This document shows positions 8,856 through 17,253 of a stretch of 64,000 nucleotides of DNA, piece by piece. Under the pieces are notes generated by a model that was not told the origin of the DNA, did no database searches, and was given only the letters and a program-made list of their open reading frames with translations. The position numbers and the translations under genes were made by a program. The stretch is from Rhodocyclales bacterium (lineage in GTDB: Bacteria > Pseudomonadota > Gammaproteobacteria > Burkholderiales > Rhodocyclaceae). Where the stretch lies: the NCBI GenBank assembly GCA_028292485.1, contig JAQGMG010000035.1:1-64000 (forward strand), read 5' to 3'. How positions within the stretch are numbered: position 1 is the stretch's first letter; each line of letters begins with the position of its first letter.

Positions 8856-9677
8856 ATGAAGATCCGCATAGGCTATGAAATCATTTACGACTGCCCGCAG
8901 CCGACCCCGATGATCCTGACCCTCAACGTGCATTACTCGCGCGCTCAGGACGTCCTCATCCCTGACACCATGGTGACGGACCCGCCCGTTCGCGCCACCG
9001 CTTATCGCGACAGCTTCGGCAACTGGTGCAGTCGCATCGTCGCGCCGCAGGGGCGGCTCAAACTCACGACGGATGCGCTCGTCAAGGACAGCGGACAGCC
9101 CGACATCGCCAACTGGCAGGCGCGGCAGACGCCCGTCGAACTGCTCCCCGACGACACCCTGTTATTCCTTCTGGGAAGCCGCTATTGCGAGACAGACCGG
9201 CTTTCCGAGACTGCATGGCAGTTGTTCGGCAACGGGCCGACAGGCTGGGCGCGTGTGCAGGCGATTTGCGACTATGTCCACAATCACATCACCTTCGGCT
9301 ACCAGCATGCCCGCGCCACCAAGACAGCTCATGAAGCCTTCAACGAGAAGGTCGGCGTGTGCCGCGACTACGCGCACCTGGCTATCGCCTTCTGCCGCTG
9401 CATGAACATACCGGCGCGCTATTGCACCGGCTATCTGGGCGACATCGGCATGCCACCGCCATACGGGCCGATGGACTTCGCAGGCTGGTTCGAGGCCTGG
9501 CTCGACGGCAAGTGGTACACTTTCGATGCGCGCAACAACATCCCGCGCATTGGCCGTGTGTTGATCGCACGCGGGCGCGATGCTGCCGATGTAGCCATCA
9601 GCAGCACCTTTGGTCCCAACACTCTGCACAGCTTCAAGGTGATCACCGACGAGGTAAGCGAAGCGCAGGTAGCCTGA
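8856..9677 (+). CDS. transglutaminase-like domain protein
   Basis: The 273-aa protein has an N-terminal beta-rich bacterial transglutaminase-like domain (KIRIGYEIIYDCPQPTPM) and a core with the nucleophile in KVGVCRDYAHLAIAFCR. The Asp region reads WYTFDARNN. Where the paralogue at 49453-50334 has DFHAY, this protein has DFAGW, so the usual catalytic His is Ala. The ATG chosen has AGGAG 10 bases upstream; the longer frame is not credible. Activity is doubtful unless another residue substitutes; a protease or peptide-binding role is possible. A strong terminator follows. Confidence 0.8.
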   Translation: MKIRIGYEIIYDCPQPTPMILTLNVHYSRAQDVLIPDTMVTDPPVRATAYRDSFGNWCSRIVAPQGRLKLTTDALVKDSGQPDIANWQARQTPVELLPDDTLLFLLGSRYCETDRLSETAWQLFGNGPTGWARVQAICDYVHNHITFGYQHARATKTAHEAFNEKVGVCRDYAHLAIAFCRCMNIPARYCTGYLGDIGMPPPYGPMDFAGWFEAWLDGKWYTFDARNNIPRIGRVLIARGRDAADVAISSTFGPNTLHSFKVITDEVSEAQVA

Positions 9678-9695
9678 GGAACACGGCCACTATTC

Positions 9696-9728
9696 AAGAA
9701 AAGGCCGACATTGCGTCGGCCTTTTCTT
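9696..9728 (+). terminator. Rho-independent terminator
   Basis: The stem AAGAAAAGGCCGAC / GTCGGCCTTTTCTT closes a 5-base loop and ends in a T-rich run 20 bases after the transglutaminase stop. Its symmetry would also let it act on the minus strand. Confidence 0.85.
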
Positions 9729-9765
9729 GGGAATTGCATACTTGACTTGCAGAGTCCCAATTTTC

Positions 9766-9844
9766 GTCATTCCCGCGAAAGCGGGAATCCACTCAGTGGC
9801 ACGGGCCTCACGTAAAAGTGGATTCCCGCTTTCGCGGGAATGAC
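9766..9844. repeat. dRS3-like paired inverted repeat, copy 1
   Basis: Two 20-base units fitting ATTCCC-N8-GGGAAT (GCGAAAGC in the left, GCTTTCGC in the right) sit in inverted orientation around about 25 unrelated bases, so the whole element folds into one long hairpin. The preceding GAATTGCATACTTGACTTGCAGAG matches the outer arm of copy 2. It lies between the transglutaminase terminator and the 3' end of purC. Confidence 0.9.
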
Positions 9845-9888
9845 GAATTTCTGAACCCATAAGTGGGCGCAGCGTGCCAACGCGGGAT

Positions 9889-10785
9889 TCAATCGTCGAT
9901 GCCACGCCCGGTCAGCCGCTCATAGGCCTCGATGTACTTGGCACTGGTCTTCGCCACCACTTCATCCGGCAGCAGCGGGCCGGGGGCGGTCTTGTTCCAG
10001 TCCAGCGTTTCGAGGTAATCACGCACGAACTGCTTGTCGTAGGATGGCGGTGAAATGCCTTCGGCATAGCTGTCGGCAGGCCAGAAACGCGAAGAGTCGG
10101 GTGTCAGGGCTTCGTCGATGATGTGCAAGGTGCCAGCCGCGTCGAGGCCGAATTCGAACTTGGTATCGGCAATGATGATGCCGCGCGTCGCAGCGTAATC
10201 GCGCGCTTCGGAGTAGAGGCGAATGGCGACGTCGCGCACTTCGGCGGCGCGCTCGGCGCCGAGCAATCTGGCGCATTGCTCGAAGTCTATGTTTTCGTCA
10301 TGGGTGCCCATTTCGGCCTTGGTCGAAGGCGTGAACAGCGGCTGTTCGAGCTTGGCAGCCTGTTTCAGACCGACCGGCAGGGTGATGCCGCAGACCTGGC
10401 CGGTCGCCTGGTAGTCCTTCCAGCCGCCGCCGATGATGTAACCGCGCACCACCGCTTCGACAGGCAAGGGCTTGAGGCGCTTGACGACGAGGGCGCGGCC
10501 AATGACCTGGTCGCGCTCGTCCGCCGCAACTACGTCTTCCGGCGCGATGCCGGTGAGCTGGTTGGGCAGGATGTGGCTGAGCCTGTCGAACCAGAAGAGT
10601 GCGGTTTTCGTGAGCACTTCGCCCTTGCGCGGGATGGGATTGGGCAAGACTACGTCGAAAGCGGAAAGGCGGTCGCTGGTAACGATGAGCAGCTTGTCTT
10701 CGTCCACGGCGTAGATGTCGCGAACCTTGCCGCGCGCCAGCAATGGCAGGCTCCTGATGGACGATTCGAATTGGGGTTGGCTCAT
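9889..10785 (-). CDS. purC: phosphoribosylaminoimidazole-succinocarboxamide synthase
   Basis: The 298-aa SAICAR synthetase joins CAIR and aspartate with ATP in purine synthesis. Visible family features are [21 protein letters not shown], the SDRLSAFDV motif, [15 protein letters not shown], and IADTKFEFG followed by [13 protein letters not shown]. Its length is that of the long proteobacterial form. In many Betaproteobacteria purC follows fba in the glycolytic cluster; here about 5 kb of other genes lie between them. yggX lies 87 bases upstream on the same strand. Confidence 0.95.
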   Translation of the reverse strand: MSQPQFESSIRSLPLLARGKVRDIYAVDEDKLLIVTSDRLSAFDVVLPNPIPRKGEVLTKTALFWFDRLSHILPNQLTGIAPEDVVAADERDQVIGRALVVKRLKPLPVEAVVRGYIIGGGWKDYQATGQVCGITLPVGLKQAAKLEQPLFTPSTKAEMGTHDENIDFEQCARLLGAERAAEVRDVAIRLYSEARDYAATRGIIIADTKFEFGLDAAGTLHIIDEALTPDSSRFWPADSYAEGISPPSYDKQFVRDYLETLDWNKTAPGPLLPDEVVAKTSAKYIEAYERLTGRGIDD

Positions 10786-10872
10786 GAAATCGGAAGATGA
10801 GTTGAGAGTGAAGAGTAGAAACCAGCGGAACGGTGGAGCGAGGGCCGGATTTTACTCCTCACTCCTGACTCC

Positions 10873-11145
10873 TCACTGATTCGGGGGAACGTAGCCCGCA
10901 GCAGCATCGGCACCGCTGCCGAAGAAGTGACGCTCGAGCTGCTCGGTGAGGTATTTGCGTGCCTTCACGTCCATCATGTTGAGACGGTTTTCGTTGATCA
11001 GCATGGTCTGGTGCTTGAGCCAGCCTTGCCAGGCTTCTTTGGACACGCTTTCGTAGACGCGCTTGCCCAACTCGCCAGGCAGCGGCGGAAAGTCGAGACC
11101 TTCGGCTTCAGTGCCGAGTTTGATGCAGTTGACGAGGCGTGCCAT
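10873..11145 (-). CDS. yggX: probable Fe(2+)-trafficking protein YggX
   Basis: The 90-aa protein begins [18 protein letters not shown], with the conserved early Cys, then [33 protein letters not shown] and a C-terminal FFGSG, all typical of YggX. The family protects iron-sulfur clusters and helps iron handling. The start follows an AAGGA site; the longer open frame is not part of the gene. It is upstream of purC on the same strand. PurF and some other purine enzymes carry Fe-S clusters, so the pairing may matter, but that is inference. Confidence 0.93.
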   Translation of the reverse strand: MARLVNCIKLGTEAEGLDFPPLPGELGKRVYESVSKEAWQGWLKHQTMLINENRLNMMDVKARKYLTEQLERHFFGSGADAAAGYVPPNQ

Positions 11146-11279
11146 GGGGAAATCCTTGTTTGAAGTAGCAATGTAGGCCTGCATTCTACTGCGTCCCCCG
11201 ACCGGCATCGATACCTGTAAGCGTTCGCCTGCCGTGCAACCAAGCGGCGCGGGCTTCCCTGTGCCCGCCCTGTGGGCTA

Positions 11280-11414
11280 GGCTTAGAAGCCGTAACAAAA
11301 TGGAGCGAGCGCGTGACTGGCTAGGCGGCCCGCGCAGAGCAGTGCTTCAGCACGGCGAGCGGGCCAACAACGCCAGTCGCGTGCGCAGCCCATTTTGTTA
11401 CGGCTTCTTAGGCC
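11280..11414. repeat. long imperfect inverted repeat (hairpin of about 135 bp)
   Basis: The arms GGCTTAGAAGCCGTAACAAA-ATGG and CCAT-TTTGTTACGGCTTCTTAG-GCC are near-perfect complements, and pairing continues inward through GCGTGACTGG / CCAGTCGCG and GCGGCCCGCG / GCGGGCC. It lies between divergent yggX and the MoaD/ThiS-like gene. No transposase is inside and no clear target duplication flanks it; it could be a MITE-like element or a structured RNA. Confidence 0.8.
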
Positions 11415-11437
11415 GACAGTCACTCCTCCCCTGATCC

Positions 11438-11707
11438 ATGGTCCGTATCGTCCTGACACCCCAATTGCAGCGCTTCACCGAAACGCCCGAGGTGGAAGCC
11501 ATCGCGGCCACTTTGCGCGATGCGCTTGAAGCCAGCTTCGCAGCAAATCCGCAACTGCGAGGCTACGTGCTCGATGAACAGGGACACTTGCGCAAGCACG
11601 TGGCAATATTTATCGACGGTCAGATGCTGCGTGACCGGCAGAATCTCTCTGTTTCGCTGACACCCGACAGCGAAGTTTACGTACTGCAAGCCCTTTCCGG
11701 AGGTTAG
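11438..11707 (+). CDS. MoaD/ThiS family protein
   Basis: The 89-aa protein has the beta-grasp pattern of sulfur carriers and ends in SGG, the C-terminal Gly-Gly that is adenylated and thiocarboxylated in MoaD/ThiS. The middle reads LRKHVAIFIDGQMLRD, as in short MoaD-like proteins. The next gene starts 4 bases after the stop, so the two are translated from one mRNA. No moaE, thiG or E1-like activating enzyme lies nearby, so its partner is unclear. Confidence 0.85.
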   Translation: MVRIVLTPQLQRFTETPEVEAIAATLRDALEASFAANPQLRGYVLDEQGHLRKHVAIFIDGQMLRDRQNLSVSLTPDSEVYVLQALSGG

Positions 11708-11711
11708 CCCG

Positions 11712-12809
11712 ATGTCGCAACGCGCCTGGATCGCCACTCGCAAGGGTCTCTTTCAAGTATTGCTCGACACCCATGCAGGTGGGCCGGCAGCCTGGCGTAT
11801 CGCCAGCAGCAGCTTCATCGGCGAGCCCGTCAGCATGGTGCTGCCGGGCAGTTCGACGCACCCGATGATTGCTGCGCTCAAACTCGGCCACTTCGGCGTC
11901 AAGTGCCATGCCTCCGATGACTGGGGCGACAGCTGGCACGAGATCGCCACGCCGGCCTATCCATCGCAGCCGGAAGACGCGCAGGACGAACCGCCATGGA
12001 AGCTGGAGCAGATCTGGTCGCTGGCCGCAGCGAACGGCGTGATCTGGGCCGGCACGCTACCGGGCGGCTTGTTCAGCTCGAAGGATTGCGGCGCTTCGTG
12101 GCAGCTCAACGAGTCGCTGTGGGACAGACCGGAGCGACTCGAATGGTTCGGCGGCGGCTATGACGTGCCGGGCATTCATTCCATCTGCATCGATTCGCGC
12201 GACACGAAACGCATGCTGGTCGGCATCAGTTGCGGCGGCGCCTGGCTGACGCGTGACGACGGCTTGAGCTGGGAGCTGCGCGCCAAGGGCATGAATGCGA
12301 CCTACATGCCGCCGGATCGCACCGACGAACAGAACATCCAGGACCCGCACGCCATCGCACAATGCGCTGGACCGCCGGACACGCTGTGGTGTCAACATCA
12401 CAATGGCATATGGCGCTCCACCGATGCGGGCGCGCTGTGGCACGAAATCAAGGCACCGCTATCGAGCTTCGGTTTCGCCGTCGCGGCACATCCGACCGAC
12501 CCGGATACAGCATGGTTCGTCCCTGCAACGGCGGATCAACAACGCGTACCGGTCGACAGTGCGCTATGCGTCAATCGCACGCGTGACGGCGGCAAGAGCT
12601 TCGAGACCTTGCGCACCGGCCTGCCGCAGAAGGATTGTTATGACCTGGTTTATCGACACGGGCTTGCAGTGTCCGCCGACGGCCAGCACCTGATGATGGG
12701 CAGCACCACGGGCAACCTGTGGGCGAGTGCCGATGCAGGCGAGAGCTGGCAGAACATCTCGTGCAACCTGCCACCAATCTACGCAGTGCGCTTCGAGGCC
12801 GTTGCCTGA
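11712..12809 (+). CDS. BNR/sialidase-type beta-propeller protein
   Basis: The 365-aa soluble protein contains repeated propeller signatures of the S-x-D-x-G-x-x-W type: SDDWGDSWHE, SKDCGASWQL, TRDDGLSWEL, STDAGALWHE, TRDGGKSFET, SADAGESWQN. No signal peptide is seen (MSQRAWIATRKGLFQ), and this N-terminus is typical of the bacterial 'glycosyl hydrolase/BNR' family often found next to a MoaD/ThiS-like gene. It follows that gene by 4 bases. No catalytic sialidase set is evident; the function is unknown and may involve the sulfur carrier. Confidence 0.8.
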   Translation: MSQRAWIATRKGLFQVLLDTHAGGPAAWRIASSSFIGEPVSMVLPGSSTHPMIAALKLGHFGVKCHASDDWGDSWHEIATPAYPSQPEDAQDEPPWKLEQIWSLAAANGVIWAGTLPGGLFSSKDCGASWQLNESLWDRPERLEWFGGGYDVPGIHSICIDSRDTKRMLVGISCGGAWLTRDDGLSWELRAKGMNATYMPPDRTDEQNIQDPHAIAQCAGPPDTLWCQHHNGIWRSTDAGALWHEIKAPLSSFGFAVAAHPTDPDTAWFVPATADQQRVPVDSALCVNRTRDGGKSFETLRTGLPQKDCYDLVYRHGLAVSADGQHLMMGSTTGNLWASADAGESWQNISCNLPPIYAVRFEAVA

Positions 12810-13379
12810 ACGCAACCCATCGACCGCCCTGAAAGCGCTCCCAAGCTGTTCAAGCCGTGACTTGAGGAACGGCCTCCTCGCTGACTGCTGGCATCTGGCA
12901 TCTGGCATCTGGCGGGATGTACGCTGGAAGCGCTGCCATTCATTTCGCATAATCAATTGCACAACCTCTTCGCTCAATGCGCGGCGCAAGAAAGGGCAGC
13001 GCATCCAGCCACGTCCTTTGAATTCTTCGAGTTTGATCGCCAGGAAATATGGCCGGTGATGTGGCGAAGATCCGCATGGTCAATTGCTGCCGAATATCGT
13101 TACGCGCTCACAAATTCGGCACTTCATTCTTGCGAGGCAAAAGCGGGTGATAAATCGCACACGATAGGAGTTACCCGTATTGAGGATCCACCTGATCACA
13201 GGCATCCTCGCGCCGTCATTCTGTAGTTCGAAAGGATTTATTGAAGGACGCTTTGCTTCGGTAGTTTGGCGAACGTTATTTACCAAGTCATGGGACCGTT
13301 GCCGATATGCCTGAGCATCTCTGTTGCAGTCGCAGCATGTGGTTAGACAAATCCAATCAGCACTTACAAGGGCATAAAA
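12810..13379. other. 570-bp intergenic region before the PL7 gene
   Basis: No frame here has convincing coding character. It is less GC-rich towards the PL7 gene and should hold that gene's promoter. The PL7 start follows AAGGGCATAAAA. I see no tRNA or terminator hairpin. Confidence 0.45.
12888..12914. repeat. short tandem repeat, CTGGCAT x 3.7
   Basis: The 7-base unit CTGGCAT is repeated three times and then trails into CTGGCGGG. It lies about 80 bases downstream of the BNR gene stop and could vary in copy number between strains. Confidence 0.8.
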
Positions 13380-14144
13380 ATGTCAAGAATAAATCAAGAG
13401 ACAAACAACAAGCGTTTCGCCAAGACAGCATTGATTGCTGCCATTTCGCTGGCATCGGCTTCCGCCTTCGCTCTTAGCACCAGCCTGCCACCTGGAAAGA
13501 ACTTCAGCCTTAGCGGATATACCCTTCAGTTGCCGACGGGCTCGTCGGGTAATGTCGATACCCAGACGGGTGCCCAGCTTGCAGCCGGTTTCACCAAGTC
13601 GCCCTGGTTCTACACAGACACGGGTGACGGCTCGATGGTCATGGGCGATCCATCAACCGGTTGGACCACCTCCGGCTCGCTGCACCCGCGCACAGAGCTT
13701 CGCGAAAATGCCACATGGGCCACCAGCGGTACAAATCTTCTGGATGCCACGGTGACGGTGACGAAAGTCCCGAGCAACACGGCCATCGCCCAGATTTTCC
13801 AGGCTGCTCCCGCACCCAGCAAGCCGCTCTGCGAATTGCAATACAGCTCCAGCGGCGTTGTTAAGCTCTTGCTTGAAAAGACCAATCAAGGTGGGAGCTC
13901 AACCACGACTACGATCGCCACGGTGCCGGTGGGAACGAAGTTCACCTACCAGCTGAAACTGTCCGGCTCGACGATTACCGTGAAGGTTAACAGTACGACG
14001 AAGACCTTCACCATGGACTCGAGCTTCGTAGGGGAGAAGTTCTACTTCAAGGCGGGCAACTATGATCAATCCGCCGTCTCAGGCACGCCTAAGACAACTG
14101 CCTCTACAATCGTTAAATTTGCTGTTCTGAAAATCACTCACTAA
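13380..14144 (+). CDS. secreted alginate lyase, PL7 family, with altered catalytic motif
   Basis: The 254-aa protein has a signal peptide ending ASAFA (cleavage near residue 31) and then a single PL7 jelly-roll domain. Hallmarks are RTELRE at 104-109 and YFKAGNYDQ at 222-230. The third hallmark, Q(I/V)H, reads QIF at 138-140: the catalytic His is Phe. PL7 enzymes cut alginate by beta-elimination outside the cell or in the periplasm. The change could mean altered chemistry, altered substrate or a binding-only protein. A terminator follows, so it is probably a single-gene unit. Confidence 0.88.
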   Translation: MSRINQETNNKRFAKTALIAAISLASASAFALSTSLPPGKNFSLSGYTLQLPTGSSGNVDTQTGAQLAAGFTKSPWFYTDTGDGSMVMGDPSTGWTTSGSLHPRTELRENATWATSGTNLLDATVTVTKVPSNTAIAQIFQAAPAPSKPLCELQYSSSGVVKLLLEKTNQGGSSTTTTIATVPVGTKFTYQLKLSGSTITVKVNSTTKTFTMDSSFVGEKFYFKAGNYDQSAVSGTPKTTASTIVKFAVLKITH

Positions 14145-14170
14145 TCAGAACCAGTGATTGTTTTGCGCCT

Positions 14171-14200
14171 AAGCCCTTGCATGAAAATGCAAGGGCTTTT
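14171..14200 (+). terminator. Rho-independent terminator of the PL7 gene
   Basis: AAGCCCTTGCAT and ATGCAAGGGCTT pair perfectly around GAAA and are followed by TTC, 26 bases after the PL7 stop. Confidence 0.85.
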
Positions 14201-14262
14201 CAATGGGCGAGAGGATAAGCGACATATTCACTTGCCATACCCTACCGCATTTCCCGATCTGC

Positions 14263-14805
14263 CTACATGCTCGCTTTGTAGAACACGTAGTCCGCCTGGT
14301 AAGGCACCTGTGACTTCATTCCGGCCTTCGATGCATCACACATCATGGCAGGCGCTACACCGCCCTGCGTGTTGAGGCGCTGTACATAACTGATTCCGCT
14401 CATGCTGCCATTGCCCATGGCTGGATCTGCCTTGACGAGTTGCAGCGGAATTGCGCCCGGGTTGGGCGATACGGCGACTTGCTTGCCTGTGACCTTGCTG
14501 CCGTCGTTTGACTCCCATGTTGGCCCGGCGTAGTACTTGCCAACGGCCTTCTGGTTCTTGTCCATCAGCGTTGCAACCGGCCCGACCAGCGCCCAATCGA
14601 AAGCGTTTGGCATATCGGCCCTGGCGCGACACTCATAAGTCAACTCGCCCTTGCCCACGGTAGACATCGCAACGGCATGGCCGGCGGGCGGTGTCACGGC
14701 GGCCGGGGCCATCGGCGCGGACATCGGTTCCATCTGTGCGCAGGACGGCAAAACGCCAAACATGGCGGTGGTAAGGCAGGCGTAAAGAATATTCGTTTTC
14801 ATCAT
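14263..14805 (-). CDS. DUF3455 domain lipoprotein
   Basis: The 180-aa protein has a lipoprotein-like signal (MFGVLPSCAQ; Cys at about residue 22). The body matches DUF3455 as I recall it: GELTYECRA, WALVGPVATLMDKNQKAVGKYYAGPTWE and DGSKVTGK. Tandem ATG codons begin the frame after a GGAGAGA site. The function of the family is unknown; it is expected in the cell envelope. It is transcribed towards the PL7 terminator and stands alone. Confidence 0.78.
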   Translation of the reverse strand: MMKTNILYACLTTAMFGVLPSCAQMEPMSAPMAPAAVTPPAGHAVAMSTVGKGELTYECRARADMPNAFDWALVGPVATLMDKNQKAVGKYYAGPTWESNDGSKVTGKQVAVSPNPGAIPLQLVKADPAMGNGSMSGISYVQRLNTQGGVAPAMMCDASKAGMKSQVPYQADYVFYKASM

Positions 14806-14980
14806 TCTCTCCAGAGGTCGGCTTGAGATGACCCGGGCTCGGGCCATGTAGCAACTACGCGGCCTGATGCAGACTGGATGCTTCCCGCGGCAAATGATTG
14901 GCGAACAGCTGGGTGAATTGACAAGGATTGCGACGATACGCCGACAAATCGTGTGCCCGGCAAACAAAAAAACCCCGCAA

Positions 14981-15007
14981 AAAACCCCGCGATAAACGCG
15001 GGGTTTT
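14981..15007 (-). terminator. bidirectional terminator, probably the ancestral fba terminator
   Basis: AAAACCCCGCG / CGCGGGGTTTT pair around ATAAA. On the minus strand a second GCGGGG and a run of seven T follow. It lies 16 bases past the stop of the duplicated fba tail, where the fba terminator would be expected. Confidence 0.85.
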
Positions 15008-15023
15008 CATTGAGCAATGCAGC

Positions 15024-15122
15024 TTAGTTGGCCTTCTGCGCCAGCTCGCCGCTCTTGTACCTGACAGCGATCTTGTCGAGCGAGACCAGCCTGATCTTGC
15101 TTCCCTGGCCCGCACAACCGAA
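15024..15122 (-). pseudogene. duplicated 3' end of fba (about 32 codons)
   Basis: Reading on the minus strand, this piece encodes [32 protein letters not shown] and stop, against [32 protein letters not shown] at the end of the intact fba about 990 bases away. Over 93 aligned bases I count 14 mismatches (about 85% identity). There is no start and no upstream fba sequence. It is a diverged second copy of the gene tail, at the far side of the inserted lipoprotein gene. Confidence 0.88.
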
Positions 15123-15165
15123 GAGCGGCGATGAGCCGAACCCATCAATCGATGTCCTTTCAGCC

Positions 15166-15984
15166 TCATGGATACGTCGGCATCCCATTGTCGTAAACGA
15201 CAGGGGATGAACTCCCCGAAGTCGTAATTTGATATTGGCCAGAATAAAAGGCAGACGGGCCGTGATCACTGAAAATTCGGCCCGATGTCGACACTGACGC
15301 AATGAGTCCAAGTGAAATATCGGTAATTACACCGCTAACAGACAGTTCGTCTACCCCAGCAATGCCACCAACATTTGTCTCAGCGTCAACCAAGAAGTTG
15401 GTGAGAGAAAAGAGCAGCCTGCCTGTAATGTCGTCAGAAATTGCTCCAGTTAGCAATACTGCATACCCGATCGGCGACCAATGGATCGTTGCCGTGCCAG
15501 TAAAGCGGTAAGACTTTGGCCAGCGCCCGATGAGAAAGTCATTGAATGCAAGATTCAAAGAGGACAGGCTATAAGAGGGCATCACGCCGCTTGCAATTGC
15601 AAATCCGTGAAGACCAATGCCTAAGCATCCATTGAATCCGAAGTAGTTTCCTTCTCCAACTACATTGCCTGCCGCGTCCCGAGCGAAAGAGAACACAGCG
15701 TCACCCCCATACAACCCCGGGGTACTAGACGTACACGGTGAAGCAAACAAGGCCCCTACGTCTCGCAACCCAGTCATGCTGAAAACAAACGCGTTCCGAT
15801 TGGCGGCGAACGTGCCAGCGATCAATCTCGTGAGGACAACGTCTTCATCTAGCACTGCCCGACTTGCCGCCGGCACTGGGCTAGATGACCACGTGGACGA
15901 AGAAGAACCATCAGTGGCGTTTTCGCCGCCACCTCCACAAGCTGCCAACAGCACAGCTAAAAGCAATACTAGATTTTTGATCAT
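15166..15984 (-). CDS. unrecognised lipoprotein inserted after fba
   Basis: The 272-aa protein begins MIKNLVLLLAVLLAACGGGG, a clear lipoprotein signal, followed by a Ser-rich linker. The rest has repeated hydrophobic strands with Gly and Ser (GDAVFSFARDAAGNVVGEG, YRFTGTATIHWSPIGYA), suggesting an all-beta outer-membrane-anchored domain. I do not recognise a family. Base composition is visibly more AT-rich than the flanking glycolytic genes. It starts 24 bases after the fba stop on the same strand and is bounded downstream by the second fba tail, so it was probably acquired by transfer and may be read through from fba. Confidence 0.72.
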   Translation of the reverse strand: MIKNLVLLLAVLLAACGGGGENATDGSSSSTWSSSPVPAASRAVLDEDVVLTRLIAGTFAANRNAFVFSMTGLRDVGALFASPCTSSTPGLYGGDAVFSFARDAAGNVVGEGNYFGFNGCLGIGLHGFAIASGVMPSYSLSSLNLAFNDFLIGRWPKSYRFTGTATIHWSPIGYAVLLTGAISDDITGRLLFSLTNFLVDAETNVGGIAGVDELSVSGVITDISLGLIASVSTSGRIFSDHGPSAFYSGQYQITTSGSSSPVVYDNGMPTYP

Positions 15985-16008
15985 TCGCCGACGCAGAGCC
16001 TCCGCTCG

Positions 16009-17073
16009 CTATGTCGCTTTCTGCGCCAGCTCGCCGCTCTTGTACTTCGCGGCAATCTTGTCGAGCGAGACCGGCTTGATCTTGCTCGCCTGACCGGCGC
16101 AACCGAAAGCTTCGAAGCGCGCCTTGACGATGAGCTTGGCCGCTTCGCGTGCAGGCTTGAGGTAATCGCGTGGGTCGAACTTGCTCGGGTTCTCGACGAA
16201 GTACTTGCGGATCGCTGCCGTCATCGCAAGGCGGATATCGGTGTCGATATTAATCTTGCGTACGCCGTGCTTGATGCCTTCGACAATCTCTTCGACGGGT
16301 ACGCCATAGGTTTCACCGATATCGCCGCCGTACTCACGGATGATCGCCAGCAGATCCTGCGGCACGCTGGAGGAACCGTGCATGACGAGGTGCGTATTGG
16401 GGAGACGTGCGTGAATGCGCTTGATCAGGTCGATGGCGAGAATGTCGCCGGTGGGCTTGCGCGTGAATTTATAGGCGCCGTGCGAAGTACCGATGGCAAT
16501 TGCCAGCGCGTCGCACTGGGTACGCGTGACGAAGTCGACGGCTTGCTCCGGGTCGGTCAGCATCGCCGAATGGTCGAGCTTGCCTTCCGCGCCGATGCCA
16601 TCCTCCTCACCCGCCATGCCGGTCTCGAGCGAACCGAGACAACCGAGTTCGGCCTCGACGGTTACGCCAATGGCATGCGAAAACTTGACCACTTCCTGCG
16701 ACACGGCGACGTTGTATTCGTAGGACGAAGGTGTCTTGCCGTCCTCAAGCAGCGAACCGTCCATCATCACCGATGAGAAACCGGAGCGGATCGCTGCCAT
16801 GCACACGGCCGGGCTCTGGCCATGGTCCTGGTGCATGACGACGGGGATGTGCGGATAAGCTTCGACGGCAGCAGAAATGAGGTGGCGCAAGAAGGCTTCG
16901 CCGGCGTATTTGCGTGCGCCGGCAGAGGCCTGCATGATCACCGGACTGTCGAGCTCGGCTGCGGCCTCCATGATGGCGGTGACCTGCTCGAGGTTATTGA
17001 CGTTGAAAGCGGGCAGACCGTAAGCGTTTTCGGCCGCGTGATCGAGCAACTGGCGCATTGAAACGAGTGCCAT
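16009..17073 (-). CDS. fba: fructose-bisphosphate aldolase, class II
   Basis: The 354-aa class II aldolase interconverts fructose 1,6-bisphosphate with DHAP and glyceraldehyde 3-phosphate in glycolysis and gluconeogenesis. The zinc-binding VVMHQDHGQ region, [19 protein letters not shown] and HGSSSVP motifs are all present. The length is that of the betaproteobacterial form. It is the last gene of the tkt-gap-pgk-pyk-fba series on the minus strand. Its 3' end is duplicated about 1 kb downstream. Confidence 0.96.
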   Translation of the reverse strand: MALVSMRQLLDHAAENAYGLPAFNVNNLEQVTAIMEAAAELDSPVIMQASAGARKYAGEAFLRHLISAAVEAYPHIPVVMHQDHGQSPAVCMAAIRSGFSSVMMDGSLLEDGKTPSSYEYNVAVSQEVVKFSHAIGVTVEAELGCLGSLETGMAGEEDGIGAEGKLDHSAMLTDPEQAVDFVTRTQCDALAIAIGTSHGAYKFTRKPTGDILAIDLIKRIHARLPNTHLVMHGSSSVPQDLLAIIREYGGDIGETYGVPVEEIVEGIKHGVRKINIDTDIRLAMTAAIRKYFVENPSKFDPRDYLKPAREAAKLIVKARFEAFGCAGQASKIKPVSLDKIAAKYKSGELAQKAT

Positions 17074-17253
17074 GGAAACTTCTCCGTCTGATTGAGCTGA
17101 TACTGGTTAAAGGATGGCTGAATATTCTTGAATTTCCGATTGTAGCGCGGCACCTACAGTGAAGCCATGCACGTTGCTGACAACCCTGTGCCTCCGTGCA
17201 ATTCCGCACAAAAGAAACAGCTAATCAAATAGCAAATCGCATACCCAAGAAAA

